Source: Paludibacterium purpuratum (GTDB taxonomy: Bacteria > Pseudomonadota > Gammaproteobacteria > Burkholderiales > Chromobacteriaceae). Taken from it: a DNA stretch of 64,000 nt. The notes beneath the pieces are model-generated. The model searched no databases. It worked only from the letters and a program-made list of their open reading frames with translations, and was not told where the DNA came from. Position 1 is the stretch's first letter, and each line of letters opens with the position of its first letter. Where the stretch lies: contig NZ_SNZP01000002.1 of NCBI RefSeq assembly GCF_004363805.1, forward strand, positions 1 through 64,000. The letters run 5' to 3'. Made by a program: the position numbers and the translations under genes. Positions 25,106 to 32,988 of this stretch are shown here, in pieces.

Positions 25106-25957
25106 TCAAGGCCAATCAGGCATCGCATCGCGGCCTTGGTAGAGGATTTTGGCGATCAATTCCTTGAGAATCTTGGCGGCCACCATCGCGGACTGGCCTT
25201 CGCGGTCGCGGACGGGGTTGTACTCGACCACGTCGGCGCCAATCAGTTGCCCGCCCAAGTGCTGAATGGCGTCCAACAGTTCGCGTACCGTCATGCCGCC
25301 CGGTTCGTAGTGTGAGATGCCGGGAACGAAAGCCGGGTCCATGGCATCCAGATCGACCGAGATGTAAAGCGGTCCCTCGACCTTCAGCGACTTGAGCCGA
25401 TCCAGATGCCGCATCGTGATGGTTTCCACACCGAACTTTTTCGCTTGTTCGCGCTGGTGGCCGCTGATGGTGCGAATCCCGACCTGAATGAGCCTGGAAA
25501 CCAGGCCCTCTTCCATCGAACGAGCAAACGGACAGGCATGGGAATGGCGGTTTTCGAGCAACTCGTCGTAGATATCCGGGTGCGCATCGAAATGCACCAC
25601 GGTCAATTTCGGGTAGTGTTTGCTGACCGCGCGCAGCAGCGGATACGCCACCGAGTGGTCGCCGCCAAGACTGACCAACGGTGTCCCGCTTGCCAACACC
25701 TTGGCGGCAGCCGCCTCGATCTTGGCGAAGGATGCGGGATCGCCCTCGGCGAGTTCGACGTTGCCTGCGTCTTGAATGACGCCGGGAATGCCGAGATCCA
25801 GCCCGTTTTCGGTCCACATGTTCGCCGAGTCGCAATAAAGTGCTTCTCGAATCAAATCCGGCGCCTTGGCCGGCCCGCGCATGTAGGAAGAGTTCTCATC
25901 CAGCGGCACGCCGAGAATGGCGACCGGCCCCGGGTGGGAGGGAGTTGCTTGGCCCAT
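25106..25957 (-). CDS. speB: Agmatinase/arginase-family hydrolase
   Basis: The 283-residue ureohydrolase has all manganese-site motifs in order: GGDHS, VVHFDAHPD and SVDLDAMDP, with the substrate-end GLVSRLIQVGIR segment between. It hydrolyses a guanidino compound to urea and an amine; agmatine to putrescine is the most common activity in this subgroup, but guanidinobutyrate or guanidinopropionate are alternatives. The ATG at 25957 has AAGGGCG upstream; an ATG at 25972 has none. A LysR gene lies just upstream on the same strand and probably regulates it. Confidence 0.87.
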   Translation of the reverse strand: MGQATPSHPGPVAILGVPLDENSSYMRGPAKAPDLIREALYCDSANMWTENGLDLGIPGVIQDAGNVELAEGDPASFAKIEAAAAKVLASGTPLVSLGGDHSVAYPLLRAVSKHYPKLTVVHFDAHPDIYDELLENRHSHACPFARSMEEGLVSRLIQVGIRTISGHQREQAKKFGVETITMRHLDRLKSLKVEGPLYISVDLDAMDPAFVPGISHYEPGGMTVRELLDAIQHLGGQLIGADVVEYNPVRDREGQSAMVAAKILKELIAKILYQGRDAMPDWP

Positions 25958-26056
25958 GTTTCGCCCTTTCATAAAAAAGAAGGAAAGCCTTATATACTTC
26001 CAGGCCAGTATAGGGAGCGGGCGTGAACGGGGACAAACGATAAGAACGCATTGAAT

Positions 26057-26941
26057 TCATGCACGTTGCGCATGAATTGCCGATGAATGGACTTGATCCA
26101 GCAACCAGGAACGAAACGAAGACAGCGGCGCATCCGACGCCATGGCGGGCGGAATCGACAAACGATAGGCAAGGCCCGACGACAGCTCGATGGGGAAAGG
26201 CTGCTGAAGTGCGCCACTGGCCACCAGATCTTCGACCAGCCAGGTATCGGCCAATGCAATGCCCTGGCCTTGCTGCGCGGAGACCAGCGCCACCTCCAAC
26301 ATATCGGAGAACTGATGCCGCGACCGGTTCAGGTCGATATCGGCCAAAGCCGCCCAGCGGCGCCATTCCTTGCCGTCCCGGTCGGGGTGCAACAGCGTGG
26401 CACCGGCAAGCCCGTCCAGGTCATCCAGATAGTCTGGCCGGCAAACCGGCGTCATGGACTCTTGCCACAAGACGTCTGTCTGCAAGTCGGACGGTTCCCG
26501 GGCTGCGAAATCGATCATCGCATCGATATTCTCGCGAAAGAAATCGGGCACTTGCAGCGATTGGGTATCGATGGCGAGGGTCACCCCCGGGTTGAGACGG
26601 TAGAAAGAAGGCAGACGGGGCAAAAGCCAACGCACGGCCAAGGTGGGGTGCACGCGCACAGTGAGCACACGAGGGGTTTCCACCATTGCCCTCTCGGCCT
26701 GATCGAGCAGCACCAGCACTTGCTCGGCGAAAGGCACCAGCCGCTGGCCTTGAGGGGTAAGCACCACCAGACGGGTATGCCGCTCGAACAGTCGGCAACG
26801 GAAATGCGTTTCAAGCCGCTCGATCTGTCGACTGATCGCGCTCTGGCTAAGGTTCAATTGATCCGCCGCGGCACTAAAGCTGCCGTGCCGCACCACCGCC
26901 AGAAAGGCATGCAATGGCTCGAGGGGAGGAAGCCGCTTCAT
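26057..26941 (-). CDS. LysR-type regulator, GcvA-like
   Basis: The 294-residue protein begins MKRLPPLEPLHAFLAVVRHG and has the GcvA-type helix-turn-helix (SFSAAADQLNLSQSAISRQI) followed by an effector domain with GIALADTWLVEDLVASG near its end. It is upstream of, and in line with, the ureohydrolase gene, so it is a good candidate regulator for amine or guanidine use. The start at 26941 is chosen by alignment to the family N-terminus. Confidence 0.88.
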   Translation of the reverse strand: MKRLPPLEPLHAFLAVVRHGSFSAAADQLNLSQSAISRQIERLETHFRCRLFERHTRLVVLTPQGQRLVPFAEQVLVLLDQAERAMVETPRVLTVRVHPTLAVRWLLPRLPSFYRLNPGVTLAIDTQSLQVPDFFRENIDAMIDFAAREPSDLQTDVLWQESMTPVCRPDYLDDLDGLAGATLLHPDRDGKEWRRWAALADIDLNRSRHQFSDMLEVALVSAQQGQGIALADTWLVEDLVASGALQQPFPIELSSGLAYRLSIPPAMASDAPLSSFRSWLLDQVHSSAIHAQRA

Positions 26942-27099
26942 GTGCAGGAGCCCGACGACACGTTGATTCGAGATTGTATCAGCCACAGGAAATCGAATCG
27001 ACCATACAGGTTATTGAACAACTTCTGCCGCGTTGAATTGGTCGCGCCGAAGAGGGCCACGAAAGCCTTATCGACAGCAGGCGACGCGGCGACGAGCAA

Positions 27100-27767
27100 A
27101 GGCACCCACCAAAGCAGGGGTCGGTTTCGGCTTGCTCGTCGTCTGGGTCGTCCCACTGCAAATCATGTTGGATCTCGGCAAAGAACAGAATTGGTTCACC
27201 TCCAGCTTGATTACCGCCCTGGCCGTCATCGCGGCCATCGGTTTCCTGGCATTTCTGATCTGGGAATTGACCGAGCCCGAGCCCATCATCAATTTGCGCG
27301 TCTTCCGCCACCGCAACTTCGCGATTGCCACCGCCACCTTGTGTGCCGTCTTTGGCGCATTTTTCGGCGTCAACGTGATCGTGCCGCTATGGCTGCAGAC
27401 CGGCATGGGCTACACCGCCACGTGGGCAGGCAGAGTCACTGACTGGGGAGTATCTTCGCGCGCATCATGGCGCCCTTGATGCCGCGCATCGCAGCGTCGG
27501 TCGATCGGCGCCGGCTGGTGTCGGGCGGCGTGGCCTGGATGGCCGGGGTGACGATTCTGGCCAGGGCGCTTGCAGCCGCAGTGGCTGCCGACAAATGGCG
27601 CCGCGGCAAGCCAGAACAGTGTGCTCGACCGTCTGCTGCAAGATCAGGCCGTCACTCTGGCGACCAACCACGTCGTTTGGCTGCTGGGGTTTTCTTTCGC
27701 CACCGGCGCCGCGCTGGTCTGGCTGGCAAGGCGGGACGATCACGAAGGCGGAAAAGGGTCGAAATAA
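27100..27767 (+). pseudogene. Decayed DHA2/EmrB-type drug efflux pump
   Basis: Three pieces of a 14-helix major-facilitator pump survive in changing frames. The first (about 27110-27450) encodes GLLVVWVVPLQIMLDLGKEQ and a later FGVNVIVPLWLQTGMGYTAT, the second (about 27450-27590) MAPLMPRIAASVDRRRLVSG, and the third (about 27615-27745) LDRLLQDQAVTLATNHVVWL and the last helix. The N-terminal half is missing, there are at least two frameshifts and part of the C-terminal half is deleted. It is not functional. It lies divergent to the LysR gene, as intact pump genes often do. Confidence 0.85.
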
Positions 27768-27973
27768 CCGTACGAAGCGACAACTCTGCGGCCATGATCA
27801 GCGGCGATCGACGGTCAACATACGCAGAATTGGTTACCCAAGCAGTATTGCCCCTCATTCCTCGTGCCTAAACGCAACCGTTAACTTGACGAAGTCACTG
27901 CCACAAACATATAAATATGCCAAAGGCATTACCCTCCCCCCTTTCGCGCCGCCTACCCCGCCACGGAGCCGCC

Positions 27974-28594
27974 ATGCAAACCCATGCCGAGAAACAGTCC
28001 CCACCTCGCACCGACAGCAAGAAGTCAGGCAAAAGCACTTCCCAGTTCAACAACCGTCGACCAGAAGCCGTTGCACAAAAAAAGCTACAAGAGATGGCAG
28101 ATAGTTATACACAAAACAAGTACAAGCAACCAATACAACTGATGAATGGAACTTATAGCCATCAACCATTGATTAGCAATTATTTTGCACATAACCCTAC
28201 AAACCAAAATTTTTCAAATACCAACCTTCCTTATCATTTTAGTAAGGAAGATATTGAAGTAGAAGGCGGAGGAAATGATTTTACCGCTACCGTTGCCGGA
28301 ATTGGTCTGGTTGGAACGCTAACCCTGTTAAATGATTACGCGAATACAAAATGGATCAATAACATTGATGTTAATATCAAGGCTCAAAGAAAAGGGGTTG
28401 GAACGGCCTTGTTGCAGGCAGCCATAGAGGAGCATGGCGTCATATATGCATCAACCCAAGAGGACTATGAAGATGACGGCGAGGACACCCGACATCTGGA
28501 GCCCGAAGGGAGAGCCTTGGTTCAATCCTGTATTGGTAGGGGAATGAATATCATATATACACACCCAACAAAAATCACATCGCACCACGAGTAG
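27974..28594 (+). CDS. GNAT-fold protein with an eCIS/polymorphic-toxin leader motif
   Basis: The 206-residue protein has two parts. Residues ~27-42 (NRRPEAVAQKKLQEMA, preceded by QFN) match the 'FxxNRPEAxxQRKLQEMAN' leader common at the start of DUF4157 and related cargo encoded by extracellular contractile injection and polymorphic toxin loci. Residues ~85-175 look like a GNAT acetyltransferase, with the acetyl-CoA loop QRKGVG at ~138-143 followed by TALLQAAIEEHG. GGAG lies six bases before the ATG at 27974. The DNA is much more AT-rich than its neighbours and sits beside a pseudogene, both signs of transfer. Acetylating an unknown target, perhaps as a toxin, is inference. Confidence 0.7.
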   Translation: MQTHAEKQSPPRTDSKKSGKSTSQFNNRRPEAVAQKKLQEMADSYTQNKYKQPIQLMNGTYSHQPLISNYFAHNPTNQNFSNTNLPYHFSKEDIEVEGGGNDFTATVAGIGLVGTLTLLNDYANTKWINNIDVNIKAQRKGVGTALLQAAIEEHGVIYASTQEDYEDDGEDTRHLEPEGRALVQSCIGRGMNIIYTHPTKITSHHE

Positions 28595-28695
28595 TATGGC
28601 AGGGTGACTTACGTGAGTCTGGACAGCCCAATTCTTGCCTGGTCATCCCCCGACACATTTGTCATCATGACAGCCATTTCCCACGCAACTATTGC

Positions 28696-29619
28696 ATGCC
28701 GATGGACAAACTCAACGATCTGAAATTGCTGGTGCTGTCCGTCGAACTCGGCAGTTTTTCCGCGGCAGGACGCCGGCTGGGTCTCTCGCCCGCTGCGGCC
28801 AGTGCCGCCGTGCAGCGCATGGAGAAAGCGCTCGGCGCCCGCCTGTTCGATCGCACCACGCGACAACTGCGCCCGACGGATGCCGGCGAGCGCTATATCC
28901 GCAGTTGTCAGCAGGCACTGGCGGCGTTGGAGGATGCGGGACGTCTGCTGCAGCACGACCAGGGTCAGGTGCAAGGCACCTTGCGCATTTCCGCGCCCTC
29001 CGACATGGGGCGGCACCAGTTGGTCGACATCCTCGACGAATACAGCCAGCGTTATCCGGATGTGCGATTGGTACTGACCCTGACCGACGCGCTGTCCCAC
29101 CTGGTCAACGACGAACAGGACATCATGCTGCGCCAGGGGCCGCTGGCCGACAGCAGCATGCTGTCGCGCAAACTGATCCAGAGCAGCCGCGTGCTGTGCG
29201 CCGCGCCGGATTTTTTGGCACGCCATGGCATACCGGCGACGCTGGACGAGTTGGCGGCGCTGCCGGCGCTGGTGCAACGAACCAGTGGCGGCCCGCGTCA
29301 TCTCTGGGTCACCCGCGCCGGCACGGCCAATATGCAGCGCTACCGCGAAAGCAACGATAGCGAGGTCATTCGGCGCTGGGCCCTGCAAGGACACGGCGTG
29401 GCCTTCAAGCCGCTGTGGAATCTGGGCGAAGATCTGGCCGCCGGCAGATTAAAGCTGATCCAGCCGGAACAATGGCACCAGCCGTCGTCGCTATACGCGC
29501 TTTATCACCAAAGCGCCTACCAGCCACAACGGCTGCGTCTGTTCATCGAGCTGTTGGCCGAACGGCTGGCACCATACTCGACCATGGCGGCCAGCCTCGG
29601 CATTTCGCACTCAGACTAG
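28696..29619 (+). CDS. LysR-type transcriptional regulator
   Basis: The 307-residue protein has the N-terminal helix-turn-helix (LSVELGSFSAAGRRLGLSPA, then VQRMEKALGARLFDRTTR) and an effector domain of the CrgA/DmlR-like group (GTLRISAPSDMGRHQLVDIL, RWALQGHGVAFKPLWNLGED). It converges on and overlaps by nine bases the 3' end of the SDR gene. Its target is unclear. Confidence 0.9.
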   Translation: MPMDKLNDLKLLVLSVELGSFSAAGRRLGLSPAAASAAVQRMEKALGARLFDRTTRQLRPTDAGERYIRSCQQALAALEDAGRLLQHDQGQVQGTLRISAPSDMGRHQLVDILDEYSQRYPDVRLVLTLTDALSHLVNDEQDIMLRQGPLADSSMLSRKLIQSSRVLCAAPDFLARHGIPATLDELAALPALVQRTSGGPRHLWVTRAGTANMQRYRESNDSEVIRRWALQGHGVAFKPLWNLGEDLAAGRLKLIQPEQWHQPSSLYALYHQSAYQPQRLRLFIELLAERLAPYSTMAASLGISHSD

Positions 29620-30315
29620 GCCACCGCCATTCACATCCAGCACGGCACCGGTCAGGAAGCCATTGCCCATGATGTGCAGGTAGGTTGCGGCCAATTCCTC
29701 GGCCGTGCCGACCCGCCCCACCGGCAGCGATGCGCCGATCCGATCCACCATGGCTTGCCGCTCGGCCGAACCCGCCACGCCCCAGGATGGCGTATCGATG
29801 ACGCCGGGGCTGACCACGTTGACCCGGCGCGGCGCCAGCTCGCGCGCGAGCTGTTGGCCCATGGTCTCGACCGCCGCGTTGATACTGCCCTTGAGCAGGT
29901 TGCCCGCCGCGAACTTGCGCGATAGCAGCCCCGAGGTCAGCGTGATCGACGCCCGTGGCGCCAGATGCGGCAGCACAGCGCGCAAGGCGGCCATATTGCC
30001 CAGCACCTTCACCTGGTAGGCATCCAGCGCCACGTCGTAGGACAGATCTTCCAGCCGGGTCGCCGCGACGCGGCTGCCTATCGTGCTGACCACATGATCC
30101 ACGGTCGCCAATCCGGCAAACGCCGCGGGCAACGCGTCCCAATCGGTCAGATCCGCGCCGACCGCCGCCATGCCGTCGCTTGCCTCGGCCGAACGGCCGA
30201 CCACCGTTACCCGCGCACCCGCCGCGCGTGCGGCCAACGCCACCGCCCGACCGATACCGTGACTACCGCCCAGCACCAGTACATGCTGGCCATCGAGCCA
30301 TGCTAGCTTATCCAT
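29611..30315 (-). CDS. Short-chain dehydrogenase/reductase lacking the catalytic Tyr
   Basis: The 234-residue protein has a Rossmann start (VLVLGGSHGIGRAVAL, residues ~12-27) and the SDR end (RRVNVVSPGVIDTP, LTGAVLDVNGGG). Ser128 and Lys142 of the active site are present (TLTSGLL, NLLKGS), but the residue four before the Lys is Gly138 where the catalytic Tyr of YxxxK should be. It may be a divergent reductase or a non-catalytic NAD-binding protein. Its 3' end overlaps the LysR gene by nine bases. Confidence 0.85.
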   Translation of the reverse strand: MDKLAWLDGQHVLVLGGSHGIGRAVALAARAAGARVTVVGRSAEASDGMAAVGADLTDWDALPAAFAGLATVDHVVSTIGSRVAATRLEDLSYDVALDAYQVKVLGNMAALRAVLPHLAPRASITLTSGLLSRKFAAGNLLKGSINAAVETMGQQLARELAPRRVNVVSPGVIDTPSWGVAGSAERQAMVDRIGASLPVGRVGTAEELAATYLHIMGNGFLTGAVLDVNGGGLV

Positions 30316-30410
30316 CGTCTATCCCTTGCTTCGTATCCGGGCTCATTCCCTGTCGAGCATTCTGGACAAACTGGCGGTGTTTGATAATTTGCCTGGCGTT
30401 GGAATAATCT

Positions 30411-30425
30411 TCAAATTCAATTTGA
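30411..30425. promoter_or_regulatory. Perfect palindrome upstream of the SDR gene
   Basis: TCAAATT-C-AATTTGA lies in the AT-rich gap between the SDR start and the end of the large operon. It could be an operator for the SDR promoter or part of a terminator region. The evidence is only the symmetry. Confidence 0.4.
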
Positions 30426-30431
30426 AAATAA

Positions 30432-32984
30432 CTACAGCTGGTTGGAGGCCTTGGTAATCGGGCAGCCGAACAAATCCCCCACCCACTTCGCCGCCTCCTC
30501 CAACAGGTAGCCCAAGGCCACCAGCACCTGTTGCACCTCCGCCGCCAGCGCCCCTAGTCCTTTCAGCGCTTCGGCCAACGCCTGGCCCAACACCCCGAAA
30601 TGATCTTTCAGGATCTGGCCGATCAGTTGCAGGCCATTGACCAAATTACGCCATTGGTTCTTCGCCCAGGCCAGGAAAGCGCTCACATCGCTCAGCATCG
30701 CCTGGATGAGTTTCGACGCTTCTTGCTTGACCTGCTCAAGCAACTGAGTCGCAACATCGCCCAGACTGTCGATAACGCCCTGCACATTGACGTTCAGCAA
30801 GGTGTAAGGATGGTCGGCGCTACCTAGGTTGAGGTTCAGACCGAGCAGGCTGAAATTGAAGTGGCCGTTGACCGTCAGACTGGTCAGCGAAGCGGCGAAG
30901 CCGAGACCGGCGGCGATACTGAAGTCCGGCAGCGACAGTTTCGGCACCAGCGTGACGCCCCATAAGGAGATACCGCCCCATTGCAGATCCTTCCAGCCGA
31001 AGTTGAAGCCGAAGGATGCGGCAAGCTTGTCATTCTGGGGGTCGAGCAGGAAGGTGATATGGTCGCCGCTCCACACACCGCAGCCGCCGGCCGGCTGGCC
31101 GTTTTGCACCGCGTAGTCGAGCTGGAACTGGTTGTCGGTGGTGGCCAGCGCATACAGATGGTCTTCCACCAGGTCGATGAACTTGAGATAGAGCGAGGAA
31201 AAGAACCGTAGCGGCTGGTCGTTGTTGACGCCCGGCACCACGATGCCGGCCGGGGTGGCGGCGATAGCCAGCTGCGGCCCCTTGTCGGTCGGTTTTTTGC
31301 TTGCCGGATCCCAACCGGAAAGTTTGAATACCGACCCCCACTCGACTGCCCGGCTCAGCAGGATGTAACCGGAAAAACCGGCCTTGGCATTGCCCGATTC
31401 GGCCAGCAGGGCCGATAGGCTGACATCTTCCTGGCCCAGCAGGGTGAACGCCGCCTGCACGCCGAAGCCGGCCGGAAACGGACCGTGGTCGCCGATCTTC
31501 TGGATTTGCGCCCCTTCGACGAACCAGAAGGTGAATTGTTTGACGCTGACCAGCTCGTTCAGAAACCCCACCACCTCCGCCACTTCCGGCTCGCCCTGCT
31601 GCCTCAACGCCGCCGGCGACACATCCAGGGCAAAGGCGGCATCGAGCACATTCGACACGGTCATCGGCTGCTGGTCGGCCTGGGTCCAGAGCGCGATGCC
31701 GTTGGGCACTTCGAAATCCACCACTTCGACGGCAAAGCCGACTTCGAACTCGAACTGCGTCGACTTCGGGTTCTGCAGTTTGAGGTCGCCCCCGGCCACC
31801 AAAGTCACGCCCGCGGCGGCGGCCCCAATCGTCACACCAGCCTGCAGGTCGACGATGGTCACGGTTTCCAGGCCAAAGGGCTGCACCCAGTTCTGCAGCC
31901 CGATGGTCAGGTTCAAATCGCCTTCGCTGGGCACGATGCTGCCCTGCAGGCTCAGATCGATGGCGCTTTTGGCATCGGGGTGGAACTTGCCCTTGGCCTT
32001 GGCGCTGATGGTGCTATTGCCGTTCGATGGGTTCTCCCAGTCCAGTTCGAAGCCGTCGAACTCGAAAATACCGTTCGCCTGGGCGCTGAAGCGATTGTTC
32101 AACACCGCCTTCAGCGAGGTCGCGCCGCTACTGCTGGCGTACGAGGCGAACAGATCCAGTTGCGTGACATTGCCCATGAAATTGGCGATGGCTTTCAGCT
32201 TGTCGCTCAATTGCAGGGAGGTGAACAGCAGGAACCCCGGCGCTATGTCGAAGTCGGCGGCGATCGCCGGCACCTGCTTGGCGCTGAGCAAGCCCAGCGA
32301 CTCCAGGCTACCGGACTTGCCGTCCAGCGTGGACACCACTACCCCGCTGTTGTCGAACACCAGCGCGGACAGCGGCGGCCAAATCGAACCGGGCGACCAT
32401 TGGGCGGCCACCACGCCGAACATCACCCCGGTCTTGCTCTTGACGTACTGCACCCGTAGCGCGGCGTTGACGAAGCGCTGGCTGTCGTACAACAAGCTGC
32501 CCTGTCCGTCGAAGGTCAGCGATTGGGCGACATAGCGCAAACTCATTTGCCCGCGTGCGAACGACATCCGATTGGCCGGTTGCCAATTCAGCTGTTGCGG
32601 CCACAGACTCTGCAGGGGCCATTGCAACTCATCGCCCATGTTGGCGCTGAGCGTCAGTTGCACGCCATCGGCCGTCTGCTCGAAATCCAGCACCACCTGC
32701 GCACCGGCATATTGCGCACTGGCGAGGGTGAGCGTGGCACCGTTGGTCGTGGCCTGCAGCGCCAGGGTGGCGTTCTCGAGCTTGGCCTTCAACGAGAGTT
32801 GCCGGGTCGCGGGGTCGACCTGCAGGGTGGCGTCCGGCCCCAACTGCAGCGTCAATCCGCTCAGATATTGGCTCAAGGCGGCTTGGATCGGCCCGGCGAA
32901 CTGATCCTGCGCCAAGCGCAGAACCTTATTGCCGTCCTCTTGCTGCAACAATCCCTGCAGCGTGGCGTAGATGGTATCGCTCAT
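30432..32984 (-). CDS. Large beta-rich protein, possibly lipid-binding; last gene of the TULIP-like operon
   Basis: The 850-residue protein has no signal peptide or membrane helix. Residues ~30-700 are long alternating amphipathic beta strands with recurrent 'A/L-x-L-x-A/G' patterns (TLQLGPDATLQVDPATRQLS; AIAADFDIAPGFLLFTSLQL; LKLQNPKSTQFEFEVGFAVE). The last ~100 residues are helical and amphipathic (from GDVATQLLEQVKQEASKLI onward). Such layouts occur in proteins that shield lipids in a beta groove, but no named family is recognised. The start at 32984 lies four bases after the stop of the preceding gene; a 30-codon upstream frame extension overlaps that gene and is ignored. Function is not assigned. 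Confidence 0.72.
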   Translation of the reverse strand: MSDTIYATLQGLLQQEDGNKVLRLAQDQFAGPIQAALSQYLSGLTLQLGPDATLQVDPATRQLSLKAKLENATLALQATTNGATLTLASAQYAGAQVVLDFEQTADGVQLTLSANMGDELQWPLQSLWPQQLNWQPANRMSFARGQMSLRYVAQSLTFDGQGSLLYDSQRFVNAALRVQYVKSKTGVMFGVVAAQWSPGSIWPPLSALVFDNSGVVVSTLDGKSGSLESLGLLSAKQVPAIAADFDIAPGFLLFTSLQLSDKLKAIANFMGNVTQLDLFASYASSSGATSLKAVLNNRFSAQANGIFEFDGFELDWENPSNGNSTISAKAKGKFHPDAKSAIDLSLQGSIVPSEGDLNLTIGLQNWVQPFGLETVTIVDLQAGVTIGAAAAGVTLVAGGDLKLQNPKSTQFEFEVGFAVEVVDFEVPNGIALWTQADQQPMTVSNVLDAAFALDVSPAALRQQGEPEVAEVVGFLNELVSVKQFTFWFVEGAQIQKIGDHGPFPAGFGVQAAFTLLGQEDVSLSALLAESGNAKAGFSGYILLSRAVEWGSVFKLSGWDPASKKPTDKGPQLAIAATPAGIVVPGVNNDQPLRFFSSLYLKFIDLVEDHLYALATTDNQFQLDYAVQNGQPAGGCGVWSGDHITFLLDPQNDKLAASFGFNFGWKDLQWGGISLWGVTLVPKLSLPDFSIAAGLGFAASLTSLTVNGHFNFSLLGLNLNLGSADHPYTLLNVNVQGVIDSLGDVATQLLEQVKQEASKLIQAMLSDVSAFLAWAKNQWRNLVNGLQLIGQILKDHFGVLGQALAEALKGLGALAAEVQQVLVALGYLLEEAAKWVGDLFGCPITKASNQL

Positions 32985-32988
32985 GCGC

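Noticed and set aside
28609-29394. 261-codon minus-strand frame
   Set aside because: It is opposite to an unmistakable LysR gene and has only low-complexity content.
31384-32535. 383-codon plus-strand frame inside the large operon gene
   Set aside because: Antisense frame with Ser/Ala/Pro bias and no ribosome site; the minus-strand gene fits operon spacing.
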